A stretch of 64,000 bases of DNA. Origin: Streptomyces camelliae. GTDB taxonomy: Bacteria > Actinomycetota > Actinomycetes > Streptomycetales > Streptomycetaceae. The stretch lies in contig NZ_CP115300.1 of the NCBI RefSeq assembly GCF_027625935.1, positions 8,308,001 to 8,372,000 on the forward strand, in the 5' to 3' direction. Shown one piece after another: positions 37,510-46,059 of this stretch; position 1 is the first letter of the stretch; every line of letters starts with the position of its first letter. The position numbers were made by a program, and so were the translations under genes. Under the pieces are notes generated by a model. That model saw nothing but the letters and a program-made list of their open reading frames with translations, had not been told where the DNA came from and did no database searches.

Positions 37510-38896
37510 CCTCGGCGTCCCCGGCGACCACCAGCTCGGCCACGTCGTCCGGGCGGCGATAGACCCGCTCGGTCACCATCGCCCGCTCCCCGGCGAAGAG
37601 TTCGAGGAGCGAGCCGTCCACGAGGATCCGGACGGTGAGCGCCGGGCCGGGCGGCACGCCCACCGTGATCGGAGCCGACCCCTCGGCCGCCATGGCGCCC
37701 GTGCGCGGCCAGCCGCTCCGGTCCAGCACGACGCTGCCCGCCGCCGGGTCCAGCCGGACGGTGAGCTCCCGGTCCGCCGCTCGCAGCAGGGTGACCGTGG
37801 TGGCACCGCGCGCGGTCACGGTCAGGTCGTACGACGGCGGGAGCGGCGCCCGGCCCGGCGCGGTCACGAACGGCACGGGGGCGCGCAGGAGTTCCAGCTC
37901 CGGCGCCGGGAACACCCGGAGCGAGCCGTCCGGATGGACGTCGACCACGCGGGGCGCGGTCAGTGTCCCCGCCCAACCGGCAGCCAGGACCGTTGAGTTG
38001 TCTCGGGCCTCCCACGACCAGCCCCACAGCAGGGCCCGGCCGGGATCCTGGCGGACGGCGGGCGCGTAGAAGTCCCGGCCGTGGTCGAGTCGGCCGCCGG
38101 CGCGGGTCGTGAGCGCCAACCCACCCTTGCCGTAAGCTTCCAGACGTCCCGTCAGATAGCCGGTGGAGCAGGGCTCGCCGTCCCACAGCGACAGCACGAG
38201 GACGTGTTCCCCGCCGCTCGCCTCGTACAGCTGCGGGCACTCCCAGCCGACGGCCTTGTCACCGAAGGCGCCGGCCGCGACCGGGTCGGTGCCGTCCAGC
38301 AGGACACCGGCGAACCGCCAGTCGGTGAGCTCCTGGCAGTCGTACAGCAGCACCGACGGGGTGCCGTCGGCGTGGCCCGCACCGACCAGTGCCCAGCGCC
38401 GGCCGCCGTGGTGGAAGACGAACGGGTCGCGGAACATCACCACGTCCAGTCCGGCGGGGGGCGCCGCGACCACGGGGTCGGGCAGCGGACGCCAGTCGAG
38501 GAGGCGGTCGTCGCCGGGGTCGGCCGCGCGGGCCAGGCAGATGGTGCCGACGCCGGTGTGGGTGTGGTCGACCCCGGTGTACACGGCGGTGGGGACGCCG
38601 GCGTCGTCCACCACACAGCCCGACCAGCAGCCCGCCTCGTCGGGGCCGCCCGGGGTCGGGGTGAGGGCGATCGGGTGGTGCTCCCAGTGGACCAGGTCGG
38701 GGCTGGAGGCATGGCCCCAGTGGACGTTCGCGTGCACCGGCGCGGCCGGATTGTGCTGGTAGAAGAGGTGGTGGCGGCCGCGCCAGCGGAACGGGCCGTT
38801 GGGGTCGTTGATCCAGTGGGCGGGCGGGCGGACCCGGAAGCGCGGGGCGGCCGGGTCCGGGGCGGCCGGGTCCGGGGCGGGAGCGGCGAGGCTCAA
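37472..38896 (-). CDS. Intracellular GH32 fructosidase (sucrose/fructan hydrolase)
   Basis: A 474-residue GH32 enzyme without signal peptide, expected to split imported fructo-oligosaccharides. The nucleophile is Asp31 in HWINDPNGPF, the transition-state stabiliser Asp157 in MFRDPFVFHHGG, and the acid/base Glu219 in VGWECPQLYE. A C-terminal beta-sandwich (about 340-474) carries LTVRILVDGSLLELFAGERA. It starts at a TTG overlapping the permease stop (TTGA), so translation is coupled to the transporter operon. Gene order fits uptake followed by hydrolysis. Confidence 0.94.
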   Translation of the reverse strand: MSLAAPAPDPAAPDPAAPRFRVRPPAHWINDPNGPFRWRGRHHLFYQHNPAAPVHANVHWGHASSPDLVHWEHHPIALTPTPGGPDEAGCWSGCVVDDAGVPTAVYTGVDHTHTGVGTICLARAADPGDDRLLDWRPLPDPVVAAPPAGLDVVMFRDPFVFHHGGRRWALVGAGHADGTPSVLLYDCQELTDWRFAGVLLDGTDPVAAGAFGDKAVGWECPQLYEASGGEHVLVLSLWDGEPCSTGYLTGRLEAYGKGGLALTTRAGGRLDHGRDFYAPAVRQDPGRALLWGWSWEARDNSTVLAAGWAGTLTAPRVVDVHPDGSLRVFPAPELELLRAPVPFVTAPGRAPLPPSYDLTVTARGATTVTLLRAADRELTVRLDPAAGSVVLDRSGWPRTGAMAAEGSAPITVGVPPGPALTVRILVDGSLLELFAGERAMVTERVYRRPDDVAELVVAGDAEVSAWEQVPPRRG

Positions 38897-39747
38897 CGGT
38901 TGACTCCTGCGGAGGTGATGCCCTCGCGGAGAGGGCGCTGGCCGACGGCGAACACGGCGACGGCGGGGAGCATCGACAGCACGACACCGGCGAGCACGAC
39001 GGAGATGGAGCCGGTGCCGAGGTTGCCCTGAAGGGAGACCAGCCCCAGGGGGAGCGTGTAGTTCTGGCCGGAGGTCTCCAGGATCAGCGGGCGGAAGAAC
39101 TCGTTCCAGTGGTAGTTGAAGGCGAGGACACCGACGATCGCCAGTCCGGGCCGGGCCAGCGGGGCGTACACGGACCGGAAGATCCGCCAGGGCCCGGCGC
39201 CGTCCAGCATCGCCGCCTCACCGAGGTCCTTCGGCATGCCGAGGAAGTACTGGCGCATCAGGAAGGTGCCGAACGCGGTCGGGAACGCCGGAATGATCAG
39301 ACCGAGCAGGGTGTCGGTCAGACCCATCGACTTGAGCACCAGGAACACCGGAACGATCGTGACCTGCAAGGGGACCATCATGGTCGCCAGGACCAGCCCG
39401 AACAGCGGCTTCTTGAAACGGAAGTCGAGCCGCGCGAACGCGTAACCGGCGAGCCCCGCGGTGATCATCTGACCGACCGCGATCAAAGCGGTCACCAGGG
39501 TCGAGTTGAGCGCCAGCAGCCACACGTCGATCTGGTCGAAGACCCCGCGATAGGCGGCCGTGCTCGGATGAGTGGGAATGATCTGCGGCGGCAGATTGAA
39601 CGAGTCCGCCGGGGTGCGCAGCGAGGTGGAGACCGTCCACACGACCGGGCCGAGGGTGAGCAGCGCGCACACGGTCAGCCCGGCGATCCGCGCCCACGGC
39701 CCGAGCGCGTACCGGGCGCGGCCGATGTTCAGGGTTGCTTGGCTCAT
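38893..39747 (-). CDS. Carbohydrate ABC transporter permease (MalG type)
   Basis: A 284-residue membrane subunit with six helices. The EAA loop is LGEAAMLDGAGPWRIFRSVY, and PVFLVLKSMGLTDTLLGLII and FNYHWNEFFRPL are typical of MalG-like (CUT1) permeases. ATG 39747 with GGTGAG upstream, 14 bp after the first permease. Its stop overlaps the GH32 start. Confidence 0.94.
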   Translation of the reverse strand: MSQATLNIGRARYALGPWARIAGLTVCALLTLGPVVWTVSTSLRTPADSFNLPPQIIPTHPSTAAYRGVFDQIDVWLLALNSTLVTALIAVGQMITAGLAGYAFARLDFRFKKPLFGLVLATMMVPLQVTIVPVFLVLKSMGLTDTLLGLIIPAFPTAFGTFLMRQYFLGMPKDLGEAAMLDGAGPWRIFRSVYAPLARPGLAIVGVLAFNYHWNEFFRPLILETSGQNYTLPLGLVSLQGNLGTGSISVVLAGVVLSMLPAVAVFAVGQRPLREGITSAGVNR

Positions 39748-39761
39748 GAGACTCACCCGGC

Positions 39762-40730
39762 TCACTGGTAGTGGACGAAACGCCGGCTGAGCCGGAACTG
39801 GACGGCGGTCACCGCCATGATCAGCACGAACAGCAGCACGCCCACCGCGGACGCCTCCCCGAACCGCAGCTGCTCGAAGGCCTTCTCGTAGATCACCATC
39901 ACCACCGTGCGGGTCGAGTCGCCGGGCCCTCCGTCGGTGAGCACGTACGGCTGCTCGAAGACCTGCAGCGCGTTGATGATGCCGACCACCGAGGCCACCA
40001 GCAGGGTGGGGGAGAGCAGCGGCAGGGTGATGGCGAGGTGCTTGCGCAGCCCGGTCGCGCCGTCGAGCGCGGCGGCCTCGTGGATCTCCTTCGGGATGTT
40101 GTTCAGCCCGCCCACGAACAGCAGGAACGAGAAGCCGAACTGCTGCCACACGTACACGATGATCACCGTGGCCATCGCGCCGTGCTCGGAGGTCAGCCAG
40201 GGCACGGGAGCGATCCCGAACAACCCGATCAGCCAGTTGATCACTCCGAAGTCCTGGTTGAACAGATACTTCATCACGACCGAGATGGACGCGGCCGACA
40301 GCACGAGCGGGAAGAAGAACGCCGAGCGGAAAAGCGATCGCAGCCAGCCCGGCATCCGCCCGTTCAACGTCAGCGCGAGCGACAGCGCGATCAGCAGCTG
40401 CGCGGCGACCGCGAACACCATGAAGACGAGCGTGTTGCGGAAGGAGACCAGAACGGTCGAATCGGTGAACACCGAGCGGTAGTTGGCCGCACCCGCCCAG
40501 CCGGGCGGATCGATCACGTTCCAGTGGAAGAGGCTCAGCACGACCGACCCGATGATCGGTACGACCGTGAAGATCACGATCCCGACCACCGTCGGAGCAA
40601 GGAACAGCGCGGCCAGCAGCCGTGTGCCCCGCTCACGGGCCGAGGGCCGCACGGCCGCCGCACGCGGGGTCGCGGCGCGCGGCCGCAGGACGGGGACCCG
40701 GGTGTCCGTCGTGTCCGTGGTGTCGGTCAT
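39762..40730 (-). CDS. Carbohydrate ABC transporter permease (MalF type)
   Basis: A 322-residue membrane subunit. After a cytoplasmic Arg/Ala-rich tail come about six helices. The EAA loop is PKEIHEAAALDGATGLRKHL. VYVWQQFGFSFLLFVGGLN and ALQVFEQPYVLTDGGPGDST are typical of MalF-like permeases. The ATG overlaps the binding-protein stop (ATGA). It pairs with the next permease; no ATPase gene is in the operon. Confidence 0.94.
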   Translation of the reverse strand: MTDTTDTTDTRVPVLRPRAATPRAAAVRPSARERGTRLLAALFLAPTVVGIVIFTVVPIIGSVVLSLFHWNVIDPPGWAGAANYRSVFTDSTVLVSFRNTLVFMVFAVAAQLLIALSLALTLNGRMPGWLRSLFRSAFFFPLVLSAASISVVMKYLFNQDFGVINWLIGLFGIAPVPWLTSEHGAMATVIIVYVWQQFGFSFLLFVGGLNNIPKEIHEAAALDGATGLRKHLAITLPLLSPTLLVASVVGIINALQVFEQPYVLTDGGPGDSTRTVVMVIYEKAFEQLRFGEASAVGVLLFVLIMAVTAVQFRLSRRFVHYQ

Positions 40731-42136
40731 ACGTCACGCTCCATGGCCTGCTCCAGATCGCCCTGCATCCGCCGCAGCGCCGGCCGCACCGAGTGCGGGC
40801 TCGCCAGTGCCGTCCCGGTGTGCTTGAGCAGCACCTGGGTCACCTCGGCGACCTGCGGCGGGGCCGGGATGGGCCCGGTGTCGGGGAACTTGTCGAGGGT
40901 GTCGTAGAAGACCCGCCAGTGGGCCGGGCCGGACTCCCGGTAGCGGGCCGCCGTCAGCATCGAACGGCGGGCCGGTGTCGTCTGGTTGGTCGAGAACAGC
41001 GCGGCCAGGGTGTCCAGCCGAGCCGAGTACTTGATGAACTCCCAGGCCGCGTCCTGCTTCTTCGAGGTGCGCAGCAGCGCGTAGCCCGCCGCGCCGAACT
41101 GGTGCCGCTGGGTGCGCCAGCGCGGAAAGTACTGCACGTCGAAGGCGTCGGCGCGCATGCCGGCCAGATGCAGACCGCCCGCCCAGAAACCGCCGGCCGG
41201 CGTCACCCCGACCCGGCCGGTGGAGAACACCCCGATCAGATTCTGGCCGTTGCCGCCCTCGGGCCGGGTGCACAGCCCCTCCTGGATCAGCTCGGCGAGA
41301 TAGTCGTACGCCTCCTCGACCCGGCCGCTCGTCGCCCGCGGGGTCGTCCAGCGGAAGCCACCCCCGCGCCCCTGCCGCCGGTCCGCCGGATAGAAGGCGT
41401 CCCACAGCCAGGAGCCGCCGGGGGCCTTGGACTCGGCCAGCAGATCGGTGCCGTTCGCGAACAGCCAGGGCACCACCCCGCCCCACAGCCGGTTCGTCCA
41501 GAAGTACGGCGTGAAATGGGAGTCGTTGGCCTTCTTCAGCTGCCGTAGCAGCGCGGTGAAGTCGTCCCGGGTCCAGTCGTCCGCCGGGAGCTGCGCGCCC
41601 GCGCGCTGCAGCACCTGGGTGTTCAGGTACATGTCGGCCGCATTGAACTCGATCGGCAGCTGATACAGGCTGCCCTCGTACATCATCGACTCCACCAGCG
41701 AGGGATGGACGTCGGCGAAGTACTCCGTCAGCTCCGCCGCGTCCCGCTTCACCCAGCGGTCCAGCGGCACGCCCAGGTGCCGGGCGAACAGCTGCACGCC
41801 CTCGGTGGCCACATAGACCAGGTCCGGCGCGGTGCCCGCCGCGATCTGCGTGAGGATCTTGGCGAAGAAGTCCGGCCAGTCCACGGCCTGCACCGCGTTG
41901 ATCCGGACCTTGATGTCGGGGTGCAGCCTGCGAAAGCCCGCGAGCAGCGTGCGGATCCCGTCCGGCGAGAACGCCGAGCCCAGGGTCGCGACGACCAGCG
42001 AGCCGTCGTCACGGCCCGGGATGTCGTTGCCGGTGAGGCGGTCCCAGCTCGCGGCGGTACCGGCGAGCGCCGCGGCCCCCGCGCCGTAGGCGCCGTACCG
42101 CAGCAGGGCGCGGCGGGAGAGAAGCGAGTCGGTCAT
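40727..42136 (-). CDS. Sugar-binding protein of the ABC transporter (Tat-type signal)
   Basis: A 469-residue extracellular solute-binding protein, family 1. The N-terminus MTDSLLSRRALLRYGAYGAG has a twin-arginine motif. There is no lipobox cysteine, so anchoring is unclear. The binding domain includes LLAGFRRLHPDIKVRINAVQ, GTAPDLVYVATEGVQLFARH and FNAADMYLNTQVLQRAGAQL, ending with SPHSVRPALRRMQGDLEQAM. The context of GH32 enzymes and LacI suggests fructo-oligosaccharides as ligand. An operator-like palindrome lies 7 bp upstream of its ATG. Confidence 0.92.
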   Translation of the reverse strand: MTDSLLSRRALLRYGAYGAGAAALAGTAASWDRLTGNDIPGRDDGSLVVATLGSAFSPDGIRTLLAGFRRLHPDIKVRINAVQAVDWPDFFAKILTQIAAGTAPDLVYVATEGVQLFARHLGVPLDRWVKRDAAELTEYFADVHPSLVESMMYEGSLYQLPIEFNAADMYLNTQVLQRAGAQLPADDWTRDDFTALLRQLKKANDSHFTPYFWTNRLWGGVVPWLFANGTDLLAESKAPGGSWLWDAFYPADRRQGRGGGFRWTTPRATSGRVEEAYDYLAELIQEGLCTRPEGGNGQNLIGVFSTGRVGVTPAGGFWAGGLHLAGMRADAFDVQYFPRWRTQRHQFGAAGYALLRTSKKQDAAWEFIKYSARLDTLAALFSTNQTTPARRSMLTAARYRESGPAHWRVFYDTLDKFPDTGPIPAPPQVAEVTQVLLKHTGTALASPHSVRPALRRMQGDLEQAMERDV

Positions 42137-42142
42137 CAGGTG

Positions 42143-42157
42143 CCTAACTCGTGTTAG
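42143..42157. promoter_or_regulatory. Operator-like palindrome O1 (fructan locus)
   Basis: CCTAACTCGTGTTAG contains CTAAC-TCGT-GTTAG. It lies just upstream of the binding-protein gene. The same core in reverse orientation occurs at 42226-42238, which suggests that one repressor binds both sides of the divergent promoter region. Confidence 0.65.
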
Positions 42158-42225
42158 CCAAGGTGTGATGCCCAGATGATGTGAAGCGTGTTACGGCCCT
42201 GTCAAGGTGCGGGAACGCTTGACCT

Positions 42226-42238
42226 TTAACGAGTTAGG
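42226..42238. promoter_or_regulatory. Operator-like palindrome O2 (fructan locus)
   Basis: TTAACGAGTTAGG, the reverse complement of CCTAACTCGTTAA, contains TAAC-GA-GTTA. TTGACC (42219-42224), a -35-like element, lies immediately before it, so binding would cover the levanase promoter. It is spaced about 82 bp from O1. Confidence 0.65.
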
Positions 42239-42292
42239 TCCCACAGTCCTGGTCCCATGGATCGTCAAGAACCGTCGCGAGAGGACCGGTAC

Positions 42293-43858
42293 GTGATGCG
42301 TGGCCCTGGCCTGACGAGAAGAGCCCTGTTCACCACGACCGCCGCGGGAGCCGGCGCGGCACTGCTGCCCGCGGCACCCGCCGACGCCCGCCCGCGCCCC
42401 AAGGTGGCGCGGGACTGCCTGAGTTACCGGGCCGGATACCACTTCACGGTCCCCGACCAGTGGAAGAACGACCCCCAGCGCCCGGTCTGGATCGACGGCG
42501 AGTACCACTACTACTACCTCTACAACGCCGACTATCTCGCCGGCGGCGAGGTGGGCACCGCCTGGCGCCTGGCCACCAGCGCCGACCTGGTCCGCTTCAC
42601 CGACCGGGGGATCGCGGTGCCCAAGGACACCACGGTCAACGGCGACGTCTGGTCGGGCTCGGCGGTGGTCGACACGGGCAACACGGCCGGCTTCGGGGCG
42701 GGCGCGGTGGTGGTCGTCGTCACGATGTCACCCGGCGGCGGCACCGACCACCAGGAGCAGTTCCTGTACTACTCCACCGACGGCGGCCTCACGTTCACGA
42801 ACTACGGCACCGATCCCGTACTGCCCAGCCCGGGTACGGGGGCCGACTTCCGTGACCCGAAGGTGAGTTGGGACGCGGACCGGAACCGCTGGACGATGGC
42901 CCTGGCCGAGCGCGACACCATCGGCTTCTACCACTCGCCGGACCTCAAGTCCTGGACGCGCGACGGCGGTTTCGTCAAGGACGGCATCGGGGTGCTGGAG
43001 TGCCCCGACCTGTTCCGGATCACCGCCGACGACGGCACGGCGACGTGGGTGCTGGGCGCGAGCGCCGACGGCACCGGGTCCGGACAGCCCAACACCTACG
43101 CGTACTGGACCGGTTCCTTCGACGGCGGCTCCTTCACCCCCGACTCGGCCGAGCCGCAGTGGCTCGACCACGGCTGGGACTGGTACGCGGCGGTCACCTT
43201 CGACAAGCGTCGGGCGGACGGCTCGGTCGATCCGGCCGCGCGGTACGCGCTCGGCTGGCTCAACGACTGGGCGTACGCGCACACCACACCCACCATCGAC
43301 GCGGACGGCTTCAACGGCACGGACTCCGTGGTCCGCGAGATCACGCTCAAGAAGTCGAACTCCGGGGGCTATTACCTCGCCTCCCAGCCGGTTGCCGCAC
43401 TCGACACGTATGTCTCTCGCACGGTCAACCTCGGCGACCTCACCGTCGACGGCACCCGCCCGCTCGACTACACCGGCGTCTCCTACGAGCTGACGACCGA
43501 GATCACCTGGTCCCAGCTCACCGGCGCGGGCGTCCAGTTGCGCCGCTCACCGGACGGCGGACGGCATATCGACGCCGGCATCTGGAACGACTACGCCTTC
43601 CTCAACCGGCGCGGCACCGTCAACCCCGACACCAGCGGCGTCCGGCAGGAGAGCCACAGCCCCTTCGACCCGAGCGCCGGCCGGGTGAAGCTGCGCATCC
43701 TGGTGGACCGTACCTCCGTCGAGATGTTCGTGGACGACGGCCGGTACGTCCACACCAGCGAGGTGTTCCCCTACCTCGTGGACAACCGGCTCGCCCTGTT
43801 CACGGCGGGCGGGACGGCCGTGTTCCGCGACACGGTCATACGGGAGTTCACGGTGTGA
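42293..43858 (+). CDS. Secreted GH32 levanase / levan-degrading enzyme
   Basis: An exported GH32 enzyme of about 521 residues. The Tat signal GLTRRALFTTTAAGAGAALL precedes the mature start. The active-site sequence VPDQWKNDPQRP has the nucleophile Asp in a WKNDPQ variant seen in levanases and levan fructotransferases, instead of WMNDPNG. ADFRDPKVSWDADRNRW gives the second Asp and LECPDLFRI the acid/base Glu. The C-terminal sandwich has LRILVDRTSVEMFVDDGRYV. GTG 42293 (or ATG 42296) follows AGAGGA; an earlier ATG at 42257 lacks one. Outside the cell it would release sugars taken up by the divergent ABC system. Confidence 0.9.
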   Translation: MMRGPGLTRRALFTTTAAGAGAALLPAAPADARPRPKVARDCLSYRAGYHFTVPDQWKNDPQRPVWIDGEYHYYYLYNADYLAGGEVGTAWRLATSADLVRFTDRGIAVPKDTTVNGDVWSGSAVVDTGNTAGFGAGAVVVVVTMSPGGGTDHQEQFLYYSTDGGLTFTNYGTDPVLPSPGTGADFRDPKVSWDADRNRWTMALAERDTIGFYHSPDLKSWTRDGGFVKDGIGVLECPDLFRITADDGTATWVLGASADGTGSGQPNTYAYWTGSFDGGSFTPDSAEPQWLDHGWDWYAAVTFDKRRADGSVDPAARYALGWLNDWAYAHTTPTIDADGFNGTDSVVREITLKKSNSGGYYLASQPVAALDTYVSRTVNLGDLTVDGTRPLDYTGVSYELTTEITWSQLTGAGVQLRRSPDGGRHIDAGIWNDYAFLNRRGTVNPDTSGVRQESHSPFDPSAGRVKLRILVDRTSVEMFVDDGRYVHTSEVFPYLVDNRLALFTAGGTAVFRDTVIREFTV

Positions 43859-43939
43859 GGGATCCGGGCTGGTCTCGGATGCCACGATCTGTCGTGGAGC
43901 GGACACCGACGACGGACACCGACGAGCATCGGAGCGCGT

Positions 43940-44914
43940 ATGACGACGCACAGGACCACCGAGGATCGGACGGAGCGGGTCGAGGGCGTGGAGGTGAGGC
44001 CGGTCGCGGGGCACATCGGAGCCGAGATCACCGGGGTCGACCTGGCCAAGCCCCTGGACGACGGCGTGGTGGCCCTGATCCGGCAGGCGGTGCTGCGCTG
44101 GAAGGTGGTGTTCTTCCGCGGACAGGAGCTGGACCACGCCGGCCACATCGCCGTCGCCCGCCGCTTCGGCGAGCCGGTCGTGCTGCCGCGCCGCGGTCCG
44201 CACTCACCGCCCGGCTTCCCCGAGATCGAGACGACCGCGGACCGGCTGGAGTTGGCCGGACGCTACGGCATGGAGCGCGACGAGTGGCTGCACCGGCGCC
44301 GGCACACCCTGCTGCGCGGCTGGCACTGCGACTACGGCGCCCGTGTCGACCCGCCGGCCGCCACGATCCTGCGCGCCGAGACGGTACCGCCCTACGGCGG
44401 CGACACCACCTGGGCCAATCTGGCCGCCGCCTACGCCGGCCTGTCGGCGCCGGTGCGCGCCTTCGTGGACGGGCTGCGCGCCGAACACCGGCTCGGCGTC
44501 GGCTACCAGCCCCGGCCCGTCGACGACGGGTACGCCCACCGCCTGCTGGACCACCAGGTCGTCTCCGTGCACCCCCTGGTGCGGGTGCACCCGGAGACGG
44601 GCGAGCGGGTGCTGTTCGTCAACGGCTACTACGTGGAGGAGATCGTCGGCCTCTCCCGCCCGGAGAGCACGGCGATCCTGGAGATGCTGGTGGAGCAGGC
44701 CGTCCGCCCCGAGTACACGGTCCGCTTCCGCTGGGAGCCCGGCAGCGTCGCCTTCTGGGACAACCGGGCCACCATTCACCTCGCCCCCGGCGACCACACC
44801 CACGTCGGCTCTCCCCGGATCATGCACCGGGTCATGCTCGCCGGGGATGTGCCGGTGGGCGTGGACGGCACGCCGTCGGAGCCGGTCACCGGCACCGAGG
44901 CGGGCCGCTGGTGA
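43940..44914 (+). CDS. TauD/TfdA-family Fe(II)/2-oxoglutarate dioxygenase
   Basis: A 324-residue non-haem iron dioxygenase. VRPVAGHIGAEITGVDLAKP at the N-terminus is the TauD signature. The iron motif WHCDYGARVDPP gives His129 and Asp131, and the distal His and 2-oxoglutarate Arg lie in NRATIHLAPGDHTH and SPRIMHRVML. All metal ligands are present. Substrate unknown; alkyl sulfonates or sulfates are common for the family. Upstream are a CACGA-TCTG-TCGTG palindrome and a 13-bp tandem duplication (43900-43925). Confidence 0.92.
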   Translation: MTTHRTTEDRTERVEGVEVRPVAGHIGAEITGVDLAKPLDDGVVALIRQAVLRWKVVFFRGQELDHAGHIAVARRFGEPVVLPRRGPHSPPGFPEIETTADRLELAGRYGMERDEWLHRRRHTLLRGWHCDYGARVDPPAATILRAETVPPYGGDTTWANLAAAYAGLSAPVRAFVDGLRAEHRLGVGYQPRPVDDGYAHRLLDHQVVSVHPLVRVHPETGERVLFVNGYYVEEIVGLSRPESTAILEMLVEQAVRPEYTVRFRWEPGSVAFWDNRATIHLAPGDHTHVGSPRIMHRVMLAGDVPVGVDGTPSEPVTGTEAGRW

Positions 44915-44929
44915 CGGGCGGCGGGAGCG

Positions 44930-45958
44930 TCAGCCCGCGGGGTGCCAGCCGAGCGCCGGTCCCAGCTTCGTCGCCATGTCGGTGAGGATCTGGACGTAGT
45001 CCTCGTGCTCGAAGGTGAACGGCAGCGCGAACGCCACCTCGTCCACCTCGCGGAACGCGGCGTCCGCGCGCAGCCGTTCGGCGATCTCGGCCGAGGTGCC
45101 GACCAGGTCCGGCGCGAACAGCAGCCGCGCCGGGCCCTGCGGGGCGGCCGTGCGGGGCAGCCGCCGGGCCGCGTACGCCTCGTACCTGGCGCGCTGCTCC
45201 GGGCTCGCGGAGTCGGTGGGGATCACCACCAGCCCCTGCGAGACCCGGGCCGCCTCGCCGTCGGGGTGATGGGCGCGGAACTCCTTGATCAGGGCCAGCT
45301 GGATCGCGGCGAAGTCCGGTTCCGCGTCCGGGTCTTCAGCCTTGACGACACTGCTGGTCAGGAAGTTCATCCCGTGCTCGCCGGCCCAGCGCGCCGAGCC
45401 GAGGCTGCCGCCGCCGTACCACAGGCGACGCCCGAGACCGGCGGAGTGCGGCTGGACCACGTCCGAGAACACCTCGAAGCCCTCGACCCCGCTGAAGTCG
45501 GTGGCGGGCTTGCCGCGCACCAGGTCCAGCAGCCGCCGAACCCGCTCGTAGGAGAAGTCCTCCGCGTCGGCGGTGTCCGGGTACAGGGCCTCCTTGACCT
45601 GGTCGTAGTGCATCGGCGGGCCCACGCTCACACCCGGGTTCAGCCGGCCGCCGGACAGCAGGTCGACGGTGGCCAGATCCTCGGCCAGGCGCAGCGGGTT
45701 CTCCCAGCCCAGCGGGATCACCGCCGTGCCCAGCTCGATACGCCGGGTGCGCTGGGAGGCGGCCGCGAGGACCGCCACCGGGGAGGAGATGCCGTACTGC
45801 AGATGGCGGTGCCGGACCCAGGCGCTGTCGAAGCCCAGCCGCTCGCCCAGCTCGATGATCTGCAGCGTGGACTCGTGGCCCCGGGCCGGATCCGCCGCGT
45901 CGAACAGGCCGATCGTGAGAAAGCCCAGCTTGCGCAGCGGGCGGGGGGTGGACGGCAC
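44930..45958 (-). CDS. Luciferase-like (LLM) flavin monooxygenase
   Basis: A 342-residue F420/FMN-type TIM-barrel protein. LGFLTIGLFDAADPARGHES, FDSAWVRHRHLQYGISSPVA and LGTAVIPLGWENPLRLAEDL are typical of bacterial luciferase-like oxidoreductases. Starts at GTG 45958 with GGAGG five bases upstream. It is convergent with the TauD gene (15 bp between stops). Substrate not predictable; partners such as flavin reductases are absent. Confidence 0.87.
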   Translation of the reverse strand: MPSTPRPLRKLGFLTIGLFDAADPARGHESTLQIIELGERLGFDSAWVRHRHLQYGISSPVAVLAAASQRTRRIELGTAVIPLGWENPLRLAEDLATVDLLSGGRLNPGVSVGPPMHYDQVKEALYPDTADAEDFSYERVRRLLDLVRGKPATDFSGVEGFEVFSDVVQPHSAGLGRRLWYGGGSLGSARWAGEHGMNFLTSSVVKAEDPDAEPDFAAIQLALIKEFRAHHPDGEAARVSQGLVVIPTDSASPEQRARYEAYAARRLPRTAAPQGPARLLFAPDLVGTSAEIAERLRADAAFREVDEVAFALPFTFEHEDYVQILTDMATKLGPALGWHPAG

Positions 45959-46059
45959 GGGCTCCTCCAGCGGTCGTACGTCGGCTCTGTTCCGATTCTG
46001 GCAGGCCAATATGACAACCGTGTGATCACTTCTGATCGCCGCCGAGGTCACTTCCCTGG

